A stretch of DNA of 64,000 bases, from positions 1,984,001 to 2,048,000 of the forward strand of contig OW818698.1 of assembly GCA_942493375.1 (NCBI GenBank), given 5' to 3'. Shown here piece by piece: positions 16,204 through 24,840 of this stretch. The DNA comes from G942493375 sp942493375 (GTDB lineage: Bacteria; Armatimonadota; UBA5829). The position numbers and the translations under genes were made by a program. A model generated the notes under the pieces. The model was not told where the DNA came from and did not search any database. It saw only the letters and a list, made by a program, of their open reading frames with translations. Each line of letters begins with the position of its first letter. The first letter of the stretch is position 1.

Positions 16204-17253
16204 TCAATTCTTCGCTTTGCTCTGCTTGAACCCGGCTTTTTCCAGCGCAGCTTCTTCTTTAGGATCGGTTGTATATGCAACATCACCCCGCTCATTCACA
16301 AACCTGTTACCAAGATCGCTTGAACCAGTCTCCGATTTTCCAGTATAAGGATTTTTGAAGTCCCGGTTTGGACTCAACAGTGGATACATGGAACCAGCGA
16401 TTTTCTCCTGGGTCTGACGGCGATTGCGGGTTATATCATCATCCAGCTTAGCCAGGTCATTCTGCAGGTTATAGGCAACCTTTGAACGTTCACCCTGTGC
16501 CTGTGCTTCCTTTTCAAACCATGCTTTACTGAATACAAAAGAGCCAGCAACTTCTTTGAACACAGGCACCCACTTCTGAAAACTTGCTTTGGGAGCACGT
16601 GCGGAATATGTGAACGTGTTTTTCCAGAGCCCGGCCGCTATCTGCCGCATATCAGCATATGCCGTAATAAACACTTCCTTGTACTGCGTGCCGTTTTCCG
16701 AATATTCAACAGTGATCATTCCTGCACCGTAACGTATAGGAAAATTAATCCCCATCTTCCTGCCGAATGTCTCAACAGCTTTAGCCAGCTGGGGCAGGTC
16801 TTTCTTCTCAACTACTCTCACATTCTGAGCAGACGCCCTCTCTCTGCTAAACAACCCCATCATCATCTGAGGGACTGGTGTAAGGGGAGTAACAAAAGCT
16901 CCATTATAGCTGCTGCCTACAGGGAACTGACCTTCAATCATCTGCCCGCGCATATCACAGAACATCCAGTCCGGGTAATTGTGCATCATCACAGAACCTT
17001 TTCCGTCCGATTTAACCGTAAAGTCGAATTTGGCCTCAATGCTCTGCAATATCCCGCCAACCTGGTTCGGATCAACACGTATAATCCCCCCGGAAGTCTG
17101 CCAACCTTTCGGGATTAGGCAAGTGAAGGCCCCTTCTGTTTTGTCTTTATACTTAACAAACCTGACAGCACTTTTCGCTGCACTAAATGCAGTACAGTTA
17201 CAGATAACCATTAAAATGGCAGCTATCGCGAAACATGTTTGTTTGAAACTCAT
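16204..17253 (-). CDS. Exported protein of unknown function
   Basis: This protein is about 349 residues with a signal peptide (about 1-25, CFAIAAILMVICNCTAFSAA). A first domain (about 27-110) begins VKYKDKTEGAFTCLIPKGWQTSGG, a pattern seen in PsbP-like and other small extracytoplasmic domains where a lipid or protein ligand is bound. The C-terminal 120 residues are charged and helical (EKEAQAQGERSKVAYNLQNDLAKLDDDITRNRRQTQEK), then a tail with NPYTGKSETGSSDLGNRFVNERGDV. I do not recognise a family with a known role. I chose the ATG at 17253 because GAGGTG lies at the right distance. It is a single gene, transcribed divergently from the hydrolase at 17560. Confidence 0.6.
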   Translation of the reverse strand: MSFKQTCFAIAAILMVICNCTAFSAAKSAVRFVKYKDKTEGAFTCLIPKGWQTSGGIIRVDPNQVGGILQSIEAKFDFTVKSDGKGSVMMHNYPDWMFCDMRGQMIEGQFPVGSSYNGAFVTPLTPVPQMMMGLFSRERASAQNVRVVEKKDLPQLAKAVETFGRKMGINFPIRYGAGMITVEYSENGTQYKEVFITAYADMRQIAAGLWKNTFTYSARAPKASFQKWVPVFKEVAGSFVFSKAWFEKEAQAQGERSKVAYNLQNDLAKLDDDITRNRRQTQEKIAGSMYPLLSPNRDFKNPYTGKSETGSSDLGNRFVNERGDVAYTTDPKEEAALEKAGFKQSKAKN

Positions 17254-17277
17254 ATCTCCCACCTCGTTATAAATATC

Positions 17278-17326
17278 CTAACCCGCATTATTCACCAAGC
17301 TTCAATCACGTATAATACGGACTATT
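17278..17326. repeat. ~80 bp palindromic repeat element, copy C (internally deleted)
   Basis: This is a short form: CTAACCCGCATTATTCACCA then AGCTTCAATCACG and a degenerate right end TATAATACGGACTATT. The central hairpin is missing. It lies in the 306 bp divergent gap 17254-17559, which also holds a promoter and another copy of the element. Confidence 0.6.
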
Positions 17327-17411
17327 AAATGATTGTACCAACACCACAGATTTTCCTCTCAAACACCGGGAAACTATACAAAATATCATTATGACAAAAG
17401 GCAATAATCTC

Positions 17412-17439
17412 TTGTCTTTATCGTTAAATATAGTATACT
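17412..17439 (+). promoter_or_regulatory. Probable promoter of the hydrolase gene
   Basis: TTGTCT (17412-17417), a 16 bp spacer and TATACT (17434-17439) face the gene at 17560. The repeat element at 17458-17536 would be inside the 5' untranslated leader. Confidence 0.5.
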
Positions 17440-17457
17440 AATACTTATTCAACATAT

Positions 17458-17536
17458 ACCGCGCATTATCCACCAAGCTCTGCTTTCGATCGGTTGTAGG
17501 GGCGAAAGCGAGGCAATCACTAATAATGCGCGCTAC
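17458..17536. repeat. ~80 bp palindromic repeat element, copy D
   Basis: Complete copy: ACCGCGCATTATCCACCA at the left, internal CTTTCGAT..GGGGCGAAAG, and CTAATAATGCGCGCTA at the right. The termini pair as TAGCGCGCATTAT against CGCGCATTAT. It would lie in the transcribed leader of the gene at 17560, where it could fold. Confidence 0.8.
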
Positions 17537-17559
17537 ATCATTAATTAAGGAACAACCAT

Positions 17560-19830
17560 ATGAACACTATGGATTCAACTCCTGCATCACTGGCCAATAT
17601 TACCCACTTAACCTGCACTTTTATTCTCATCACGCTTTTGTGCATACCATCCCTCGATGTTATCGCCGATCAAACTCCAATCAATTGGTCAAGCATAAAC
17701 CTCCGCGTCCTGGACAAACCTGCTGACAAAATGCTTGCGGACTATTATGAGAACCTTGCCTCTGTCAAAACCAGGGCAGCAATAAACAACATCCCGGCAG
17801 ATAAATTCGTAGCAAATGCTGATGCAATTCGTAAGCAGTATGCCAAACATCTGATGATGCCTGCAAACGACCCTATACCTGTCGTAGAACACATAGGCAC
17901 AATTGAACTCAATGGCATCAAGATCGAAAAACAATTAATCCGAACCCGTCCAGGTATATACTCACAAGCTCTTGTTTACAAACCAGCAAAGACTCAAAAC
18001 TCTCCTGCTAAATCCCCTACTATGCTCATGCTTCCCGGGCATGGAGATCCTGCATGGGCGTCAAGTGTGCAAAGCAGATGCCTATCATTCGCAAAAAAGG
18101 GTTACCTTGTATTGTTTGTAGAGCCTTTCGGACAGATGGAGCGGGGGGAGAACTTCAGGTGGAACGAGTATCATGGTTCGATGACCTCGGCCTACTTATT
18201 GACTATAGGTCAAAGCCTACTCGGCTGCATAATGGCTGACCACGTCTCCGAAATAACCTATCTGCTCTCCAGGTCCGATGTTGACCCCGACAGGCTCTCG
18301 TTAGGTGGAGTATCCATGGGAGGTTCTCACACACTATGGCTGATGGCACTGGACACCAGAATCAAAGCTGCAACCGCTGTTTCTGCAGCGCCAGTAGATC
18401 AGCCGGTGTGGGCTATGAGGCACCACTGCCTGTGCGATACCGTGTGGGATGGATTCGATATAGTTCCCGATGATCATTTGAGATCGCTCTGTGCTCCCAG
18501 GGTATACATGCAGATATTTCCAAGCACTGAAAGACCAGCATCTGTTGATAACCAGAGACGCTATGCTAATGGGGAAATCAGCTTTGAGGATATGGCTAAC
18601 AAATACGGTTTGACCGATGATGAAATCAAGCAACTGGCGCCATACACACGTGAAGTGTATAAACTCCTGGGAGTTCCCGATAAATATACAATGAACGTAG
18701 TAGAAGGCCCTCACGATTTCAATGCCCCAATGAGAGAACTTGCAGCCGGTTGGTTTGCATATGCATTCGGGGACGCCAGAAGCATAGTGCCTGTCCCTGA
18801 ACCAAAAATGGCTCCAATGACCAATAAGCAAGCGATGCCGGTCCTGGACTTCTGGTACGTGCATGGCCCTCCTAAAGATGCATTGAACCCGGTTACCTAT
18901 CTGCAGCGTGAAGTAGCGTCCAGGATAGCAAAAGTATCCAAAACACCAGCAAATGCCGAAAGTCTCAAAAACATAAACGCCAAAGTAAAATCTCTGCTGA
19001 ATGTTGATGTCAGTCCGGACAAATCAACCTCTCAGGAGATCGAAACCGTAACAGCAGGCGATCTGACTGTAAACAAAGTACTAGTAACCAGCGAACCGGG
19101 GATCGAGCTCCCATTACTGCTCATTGAACCTGCCAATAGAAAATCAAGCGAAGCCGTCTTGATATTGAATCCAACAGGTAAAGATGCAGTATTAGCCTCC
19201 GGTCTCCCCGAGAAACTGGCTCGTAACGGCAAATGGGTAGCCATATTCGAACCCAGGGGAGTGGGAGAAACCACATGCATCAGAGCAGTCGGAGCCTACA
19301 CAGGAGTAAATGACATCGACATGGGTATCGCTGCGCTAAAAGTCGGCCAAACACTGGCCGGACAATGGACCAAAGACACTCTGGCAGCGATAGAAGCCAT
19401 CAACCTGACCGCAGGCAGAAAACTCAGGATAACTGTTCGAGGAGAAAGACAGTGCGGTTTCGTCGCGCTGCTTGCAGGAGCGTTCAGTAAATCCGTCAGC
19501 TCAGTTGAGACAGTAGATATGCTCGCATCCTACTACTCCCCCAAAGGCTACGGAAAACCATATGCCTATGCTAACGAGTATGGCAGAAAGGTAGAAAACC
19601 TGAACCTGGGAGGCTGGAAGAGCATGCTGCCAAGTATTCCATACATACTGGACACAGCCGACATCCCCCAAATCGCAGCCCTGGTCTCTCCGAAATCACT
19701 GACCATCATTTCGCCTAAATACGCCGATAACCGTGACCTTTCCAAGGATGAGATTTCAAATGTATTTAGTTGGACCACAGCGACCTACCAGTCAGCAGGT
19801 AGAGTTGGGAAACTAATCATTCAACAATAG
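17560..19830 (+). CDS. Tandem alpha/beta hydrolase (acetyl-xylan-esterase-like first half)
   Basis: This is a 756-residue protein with an N-terminal hydrophobic segment (about 15-36) likely to direct export. The first half is an alpha/beta hydrolase: TMLMLPGHGDPAW (about 154-166), then the nucleophile elbow GGVSMGGSHTLW with Ser252, and a late EGPHDFN histidine. It resembles acetyl-xylan esterases and other large carbohydrate esterases. The second half repeats the fold's opening (AVLILNPTGKDAVLASGLPEKLARNGKWVAIFEPRGVGET) but has VRGERQCGFVALLAG where the nucleophile would be. The nucleophile serine is therefore absent, and this copy is probably structural or binding. AAGGA precedes the ATG. 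Substrate unknown; deacetylation of a glycan is a reasonable inference. Confidence 0.78.
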   Translation: MNTMDSTPASLANITHLTCTFILITLLCIPSLDVIADQTPINWSSINLRVLDKPADKMLADYYENLASVKTRAAINNIPADKFVANADAIRKQYAKHLMMPANDPIPVVEHIGTIELNGIKIEKQLIRTRPGIYSQALVYKPAKTQNSPAKSPTMLMLPGHGDPAWASSVQSRCLSFAKKGYLVLFVEPFGQMERGENFRWNEYHGSMTSAYLLTIGQSLLGCIMADHVSEITYLLSRSDVDPDRLSLGGVSMGGSHTLWLMALDTRIKAATAVSAAPVDQPVWAMRHHCLCDTVWDGFDIVPDDHLRSLCAPRVYMQIFPSTERPASVDNQRRYANGEISFEDMANKYGLTDDEIKQLAPYTREVYKLLGVPDKYTMNVVEGPHDFNAPMRELAAGWFAYAFGDARSIVPVPEPKMAPMTNKQAMPVLDFWYVHGPPKDALNPVTYLQREVASRIAKVSKTPANAESLKNINAKVKSLLNVDVSPDKSTSQEIETVTAGDLTVNKVLVTSEPGIELPLLLIEPANRKSSEAVLILNPTGKDAVLASGLPEKLARNGKWVAIFEPRGVGETTCIRAVGAYTGVNDIDMGIAALKVGQTLAGQWTKDTLAAIEAINLTAGRKLRITVRGERQCGFVALLAGAFSKSVSSVETVDMLASYYSPKGYGKPYAYANEYGRKVENLNLGGWKSMLPSIPYILDTADIPQIAALVSPKSLTIISPKYADNRDLSKDEISNVFSWTTATYQSAGRVGKLIIQQ

Positions 19831-19845
19831 ATATATGAACATAAT

Positions 19846-19974
19846 CATCCTGACACCATTTACATCCTGACCCTATTTACATCCTGACCCTATTGTCATC
19901 CTGAGGAACGAAGGATCTGCTTTTTACTTTACGGTTTTGAAAAGTAGTCCTTTCATTGCATTCAGGATGACACG
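19846..19974. repeat. CATCCTGA array, exact 17 bp period, with repeat palindrome arm
   Basis: CATCCTGA units start at 19846, 19863, 19880 and 19897, exactly 17 bp apart. The last continues as GTCATCCTGAGGAACGAAGG then ATCTGC. The inverted partner of the core, TCAGGATGACA, is present at about 19963-19973, separated by about 60 bp. The downstream gene's apparent upstream extension is this repeat, so it is not coding. Confidence 0.85.
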
Positions 19975-20005
19975 ATATTCAGAAATCCTTTGTAGGAGTA
20001 TCAAA

Positions 20006-21790
20006 ATGAAAAGCATAACCTTAATCACCCTATTCGCAATACTATCAATAACCAGCCCATCATTCAGCCGCATACCGGACTCAGATCTGCCGGCATATAT
20101 CGCAACTTACACTGACACAGTAATCACCGAAGACGGAAAACTGGATGAACCTATCTGGCAGCAGGCAAAATGGAGCCGTGATTTCGCGTGGATCGACACC
20201 GGTAAACCACTTGCACTACAGACCAGGTTCAAATGCATCTACAGCTCGGACAAGCTCAGCTTTGCACTGGAAATGGAAGTCCCGGCAGGAGATCCTGTGT
20301 TGATTAACCCGGACTTTCCCAGAGCCATCGAAGTCTTCCTCGATCCAAAAGGACAGGGACACGACTATATGGAATGGGCAGCTGACCCATCAGGAGCCCA
20401 GCATTCCAACATCTGGCGAAACCGTGTCAGTATTTCCCAATACACCTCCGATCTCAACATCGGAACCACACTCGGGGTAAACAAAGTGCCCGGTAAACCC
20501 GGACGCGAAATAGTGACCTTTGAGCTCTCTTTTCCCTGGAAAGAACTTGGCAGAATAGTCCCCGGCTCCGGAAAACTGCCAAAACGCGGGGACCAGTGGC
20601 GGATGAACTTCTCACGCGTGGATATGAATGAATACTTCGGAGACTACACATGGTCAATCCCTGTTATGTACTATCTACACGCGCCCAATACATTCGGCTG
20701 GCTGGTATTTGCAGGACAAAAAGATCCAATCACTTCATTGGATGGAATCAAGTTCCACCGTCTGCCGGATAAAGCCGAATTAATAACGGACAACAAACAT
20801 TTCAAATTGCTATATAGGGATTTCTTCATCAATAACATCATCAACCTGGGGCAGGATAAGGGTATGCTGGTTGCTCCAAAGAGTTATGTCACACGAATCG
20901 ATGACACAGGCAAAGAACTCTGGCGTGTAACTCCGAACGACGGACTCCCCCAGCTCAACCGCACATTCGCAGTAACCGATGCAGGATGCTATATCGGAGG
21001 TGACAGGCTGGGAGCAGGCGCAGTCTTTGTAACAAACGCCGGCAAAGTGAAACGTCTGGATGAGTTCGATGGAATGCTCCTTACAGGACGAATAAACATC
21101 ACCGGTTTGTCCAGAAGCAAGATAGTTTTTGTTGCTGGGAATAAATACCAGCTTATGTTATCCGGAGTCCTGCATAAACCCGTAGAATGCGCTGGAATAA
21201 TCAAGGACTCAGCAGTACTCGGAGATGACCGTCTGGCTGTTGGAACTGTTTCCGGACTTGAGATAAGAGACTTCGAGGGAACTCTGGTTACAACAATCCC
21301 AATAGTCGGAGGAATCTCAAAGTTTACTAAAGCCGGAGGCTCTGTTATAGGTATCTCAGGCAATCTGGGAATGTTCAAAATCAACCCGGACAGTTCCTGG
21401 CAGCACTTCCCCTGCCCCCTCAGGATAGCATTCAACAAGATATTCACAGACAGCAAAAACCGGGTCTGGGCAGCATTTATCGGTGGGTTCATTATGGTCG
21501 AAAACGGTAAACCCCGGGTCTTCACAGAACCGGCAGGAATGGGAGCATTTACTGTAAGTTCGATTGGTGAAACAGCATCCGGCAGCATAGTAGCCAGCTG
21601 CAGCGTTCTATTGGGCACTTACTACAACAGCGGACGCGACACAGGATACCTCCTCATCTATAAAAACGGGAAATGGAAAAAGCTGGGCTACCCCGAAGGC
21701 CTCCCCGGATTCCCCAACCCACTGACCAGATACGGCAGCAAACTACTGGTAGGCACCAGCGCCGGAGTGTATGAATTTATAGAATACTAG
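20006..21790 (+). CDS. Exported protein with CBM9-like domain and beta-propeller
   Basis: This protein is about 594 residues with a signal peptide (about 1-21, ending SPSFSR). Residues about 30-230 are CBM9-like: VITEDGKLDEPIWQQAKW, then LSFALEMEVP, then EVFLDPKGQGHDYMEW, then QWRMNFSRVD. The C-terminal ~350 residues contain propeller-type strands (LWRVTPNDGLPQLNRTFAV, NRVWAAFIGGFIMVENGK, LLVGTSAGVYEFIEY), like the two-component-regulator propeller. It probably binds a glycan at the cell surface. The ATG at 20006 has GTAGGAG before it; a frame extending 23 codons upstream is repeat sequence. Neighbours: hydrolase at 17560 and the TIM-barrel gene at 22202. Confidence 0.75.
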   Translation: MKSITLITLFAILSITSPSFSRIPDSDLPAYIATYTDTVITEDGKLDEPIWQQAKWSRDFAWIDTGKPLALQTRFKCIYSSDKLSFALEMEVPAGDPVLINPDFPRAIEVFLDPKGQGHDYMEWAADPSGAQHSNIWRNRVSISQYTSDLNIGTTLGVNKVPGKPGREIVTFELSFPWKELGRIVPGSGKLPKRGDQWRMNFSRVDMNEYFGDYTWSIPVMYYLHAPNTFGWLVFAGQKDPITSLDGIKFHRLPDKAELITDNKHFKLLYRDFFINNIINLGQDKGMLVAPKSYVTRIDDTGKELWRVTPNDGLPQLNRTFAVTDAGCYIGGDRLGAGAVFVTNAGKVKRLDEFDGMLLTGRINITGLSRSKIVFVAGNKYQLMLSGVLHKPVECAGIIKDSAVLGDDRLAVGTVSGLEIRDFEGTLVTTIPIVGGISKFTKAGGSVIGISGNLGMFKINPDSSWQHFPCPLRIAFNKIFTDSKNRVWAAFIGGFIMVENGKPRVFTEPAGMGAFTVSSIGETASGSIVASCSVLLGTYYNSGRDTGYLLIYKNGKWKKLGYPEGLPGFPNPLTRYGSKLLVGTSAGVYEFIEY

Positions 21791-21868
21791 CCCGCATTAT
21801 TCACCAAACTTCGCTTTTGCCCGGTAGTAGGGGCAAAAGCTGAGTTAGTCACGAATAATGCGGGCTAG
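21787..21868. repeat. ~80 bp palindromic repeat element, copy E (best preserved)
   Basis: CTAGCCCGCATTATTC at the left and GAATAATGCGGGCTAG at the right form a perfect 16 bp terminal inverted repeat. Inside is a second, nested pair, GCTTTTGCCC and GGGGCAAAAGC, separated by about 9 bp. It begins at the stop codon of the gene ending 21790. No open reading frame lies inside, so it needs a helper if mobile. Confidence 0.9.
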
Positions 21869-21915
21869 AGTGGTATAATATAGATGCAAATATCGCTTGT
21901 AGAGGTGGACAAATC

Positions 21916-22152
21916 TTGAGAAGTCTATCGATAAATGAAGCAAAGAAAAACTTGAGCCAGCTGATGTCAGATGTTGCCTTAGACCACGAACCTGTCCATA
22001 TCAAAGGTGATGGAGTATCAGCTGTCCTGCTTGATGAAGACGACTGGCGTGCAGTCCAAGAAACACTGTATTTACTCTCCATTCCTGATATGCGTGAATC
22101 GATTAGAGAAGGTCTGGATACGCCCCTCACTCAATGCGCTATAAAGCTGTAA
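21916..22152 (+). CDS. Phd/YefM-type antitoxin, orphan
   Basis: This 78-residue protein has the antitoxin fold signature: SINEAKKNLSQLMSDVALDHEPVHIKGDGVSAVLLDEDDWRAVQET, i.e. the EAK..LS.L......P..I...G...V.L...D....ET pattern of Phd/YefM. It begins with TTG, with AGGTGGA 6 bases upstream. A toxin of the YoeB/Doc type normally follows, but the next 50 bases (22153-22201) contain none. The C-terminus (LTQCAIKL) is short and may be the degraded toxin-binding tail. It follows the repeat element copy E by about 50 bp. Either an orphan regulator, or a remnant of a toxin-antitoxin pair. Confidence 0.82.
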   Translation: MRSLSINEAKKNLSQLMSDVALDHEPVHIKGDGVSAVLLDEDDWRAVQETLYLLSIPDMRESIREGLDTPLTQCAIKL

Positions 22153-22201
22153 AGCAATTGACATATACTCCCACAGAAATCAAACCCAGAAAGGCACAAT
22201 C

Positions 22202-23443
22202 ATGAGACCAAAAACGCTTATAATCACCCTGTTCTGTTTACTGGCACTGTTTACAGCAGCATCCGCTGAAACCACTGCCAAAGACCTTTACGACTATCAT
22301 GGTTTCCGCTACACCACTGTCAAGGTCAAGATGCTGACCCCTGAGGAGTTTATGATAATGCCCTGGGGCTGGACACCTGATGATCCCCAGGCTCTCAAAG
22401 ACATCAAAGACTGTGGGTTCAATGTCGCCGGTTTTGTCGCTCCTGAACACGTCAAGGCTGTTAAAAAAGCAGGCTTAAAGTGCTTCGTAGATGATCCGAT
22501 AGTCTCCACCGTCGTTACCGACACCAACATGAGCGATGCCGAGATTGAAAAACGGGTCAGCTCAATGACTGCAAGGTTCAAGAACAATCCGACAGTGTTC
22601 GGATACTATGTGATGGACGAACCAAGTCCCCCGCTGTTTGCAAACCTCGGACGCTGGGCTACAGCCATCCACAAAGCTTCCCCATCTGCCAATGTATATA
22701 TAAACATGCTTCCGGGCTGGGGACCTCAGCACGAGCAGGACTATCTTGGTGCATTCGTTAAAGCAGCACATCCGGCATACATCAGCTATGATAACTATTC
22801 TCTACTGGATGATGGGTCAGTCGGACTCGGTTTCTATATGAACCTCGAAGCCGTCCGGAATGTGTCTATCAAGAACAACATCCCGTTCTGGAATATAATC
22901 CTGGGGAACAGCCATTTTAGATATGCCGAGGTCACACAGGGAGGATTATATCTCCAAGCCTATGCAACACTGGCATATGGTGGACGTGGCATCAGCTATT
23001 TCACCTATTTCTCTCCACTAATCGGCAACTATCGCAATGCAGCAGTAGACCAGTTCCTGCATAAATCACCCACCTGGGATATGATCCGCCGGGTAAACAT
23101 GCAGATTCACGAACTCGGACCAACCTACTTAAAACTAAAAAGCATCAACGTATTCCACAGCCAGAACGTCCCGCAGTTCTGTTCAGGAATGGACTCCAGC
23201 AAACTGATGGCAGATGTTACCGGAGGAGATTTCCTGGTAGGTGAGTTCTACGGCCCGAACAACACACCTTTCATTATGATCGTAAACAAAGACATCCACA
23301 AGTCCAGAAGCTTCGGTATCAAATTTAAAGACCAGGGAACAGTAATGATGACCAATCCCTACATCGGAGAAACCAAACCCTTCGGAGGAGAAAATGGCTG
23401 GTTAGCCCCCGGCGCCGGAATGCTGCTGAGCTTAAAAAAATAA
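22202..23443 (+). CDS. Exported glycosidase-like TIM-barrel protein
   Basis: This is a 413-residue protein with a signal peptide (about 1-22, ending ASA). The rest fits an alpha/beta barrel: a conserved region with ALKDIKDCGFNVAGFVAPEH (about 62-81), then GYYVMDEP (about 139-146) where the acid D/E pair is a likely catalytic position, and PAYISYDNYS. Late strands RGISYFTYFSP also fit. It resembles uncharacterised GH42-like/beta-galactosidase-like proteins, but I cannot assign a family. AAAGG lies about 10 bases before the ATG. It follows the antitoxin gene by 49 bp. Confidence 0.62.
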   Translation: MRPKTLIITLFCLLALFTAASAETTAKDLYDYHGFRYTTVKVKMLTPEEFMIMPWGWTPDDPQALKDIKDCGFNVAGFVAPEHVKAVKKAGLKCFVDDPIVSTVVTDTNMSDAEIEKRVSSMTARFKNNPTVFGYYVMDEPSPPLFANLGRWATAIHKASPSANVYINMLPGWGPQHEQDYLGAFVKAAHPAYISYDNYSLLDDGSVGLGFYMNLEAVRNVSIKNNIPFWNIILGNSHFRYAEVTQGGLYLQAYATLAYGGRGISYFTYFSPLIGNYRNAAVDQFLHKSPTWDMIRRVNMQIHELGPTYLKLKSINVFHSQNVPQFCSGMDSSKLMADVTGGDFLVGEFYGPNNTPFIMIVNKDIHKSRSFGIKFKDQGTVMMTNPYIGETKPFGGENGWLAPGAGMLLSLKK

Positions 23444-23504
23444 AAACACCGGGGGGTACCCACTCCCCCACTATATATTCGTCCGATCCGTCAGAACAAA
23501 AGTA

Positions 23505-23540
23505 TTTCACTTTCCACTTTCAACTCTCAACTTTTAACTT
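23505..23540. repeat. AACTCTCAACTTTTAACTTG phrase repeat
   Basis: A repeated 8-9 bp phrase (TTTCACTTTCCACTTTCAAC, then TCTCAACTTTTAACTT) sits immediately before the DNA polymerase IV start codon, where a ribosome binding site is otherwise expected. Confidence 0.5.
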
Positions 23541-23545
23541 GAAAA

Positions 23546-24739
23546 ATGGATAACCAGACAGTCTTTCTCCTTGATATGGATGCGTTCTTTGCAAGTGTAG
23601 AGGAACGGGAAAACCCCGAGCTTAAGGGGAAGCCTGTTGTCGTCGTCGGCAGCGCCAGCCTGCGTTCAGTTGTCTGCGCTGCCAATTACGCTGTGCGCAA
23701 ATTCGGGGTTCACTCTGCTATGCCGTATACACAGGCAATAAGGCTCTGCCCACAAGCTCAGGTTATCACTGCACGCCCCGAGCTCTACCGCGAAACATCC
23801 CGCCGCATATTCAAAATCTGCGAGACATTCACCGACCTGATCGAGATATCCTCCATCGATGAATGCTACATGAATATGACCCACACTGCAGATCGCTTCG
23901 GTGGACCTGTTGAGGCCGCCCGCAAGCTCAAAGCAGATATACTCAGCGCCGAGAAACTCACCTGCACCATAGGCATAGGCCCAAACAAAATGCTGGCCAA
24001 ACTCGTAGCTGGAATGAAAAAGCCGGATGGTTTATCTCAAATCAGTATGCAGGAGATCCCCCGCATATTCGAGACCCTTCCGGTTTCGTATCTGCACGGA
24101 ATCGGAGGTAAAACCGCTGCCAAGTTAAAATCAATGGGGATTACAACAGCAGCACACCTGGCAAACGCCGCAAGGTCTACCCTCCGCAGGGAGTTCGGCA
24201 CGTATGGCGACAAACTGGCTGACATGGCACGCGGGATCGATGACTCCCCCGTCGTCCCCTACTATGAAAGTCCACCGCCCAAGTCTATCAGCAATGAGCA
24301 CACTCTGGACGCGAACACATCCGATATAGAGGTCCTGAAGCGCAACCTGCATTTCCTGTCAGAACAAGTAGCCGGACGCCTGCGTAAGAGTGGATATTCA
24401 GCAAGGACCGTCGGTATAACAGTCAGATTCAGCGACCTGCAGAGGATAACAAGAAGTAAAACACTGCTGGATTCCACCGATGATGGCCTGGCGATCTACC
24501 ATGCAGTTCTCCCGCTCCTGGATGAAGCAATGAAAGTCCACCGCCCTGTTCGCCTGATCGGAGTCTCAACCGGCAACCTGGTCCAGGGCACCCAGCAGCA
24601 AAGCCTCTTCGATGACCCCAAAAAGAAGCAGCTGACCAGTGCCGTAGACGCCCTGAACGAAAAACTCGGAAAAATAGCCCTAAAACCAGCCTCTCTGGTA
24701 GACATAACCCAAAACGACCACATCACATTCAAAGGCTAA
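23546..24739 (+). CDS. dinB: DNA polymerase IV (Y-family, error-prone)
   Basis: This 397-residue protein has Y-family palm motifs: FLLDMDAFFASVEER (about 7-21, D10), then VVCAANYAVRKFGVHSAMP, and EISSIDECYMNM with catalytic D105 and E106. The helix-hairpin-helix region has GIGGKTAAKL. The C-terminal little-finger domain ends with QQQSLFDD at about 350, a clamp-binding motif of the QLSLF type. Function: translesion synthesis, normally under SOS control; I see no LexA box. The ATG has no clear ribosome binding site, because the leader is the phrase repeat at 23505-23540. It is a monocistronic plus-strand gene. The symbol follows the family. Confidence 0.97.
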   Translation: MDNQTVFLLDMDAFFASVEERENPELKGKPVVVVGSASLRSVVCAANYAVRKFGVHSAMPYTQAIRLCPQAQVITARPELYRETSRRIFKICETFTDLIEISSIDECYMNMTHTADRFGGPVEAARKLKADILSAEKLTCTIGIGPNKMLAKLVAGMKKPDGLSQISMQEIPRIFETLPVSYLHGIGGKTAAKLKSMGITTAAHLANAARSTLRREFGTYGDKLADMARGIDDSPVVPYYESPPPKSISNEHTLDANTSDIEVLKRNLHFLSEQVAGRLRKSGYSARTVGITVRFSDLQRITRSKTLLDSTDDGLAIYHAVLPLLDEAMKVHRPVRLIGVSTGNLVQGTQQQSLFDDPKKKQLTSAVDALNEKLGKIALKPASLVDITQNDHITFKG

Positions 24740-24772
24740 ATAAAACAACAACACAGGATCAGGAATTCCCTT

Positions 24773-24807
24773 CCTGTTAATCCTGCAGATCTTGTTAATC
24801 CTGTTAA
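24773..24807. repeat. TTAATCCTG phrase repeat
   Basis: CCTGTTAATCCTGCAGATCT then TGTTAATCCTGTTAAAAA, same family as 9281-9384. It lies between two convergent genes. Confidence 0.65.
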
Positions 24808-24840
24808 AAATGAGTGGTCGGTTTACACAGCAAGACAGCC

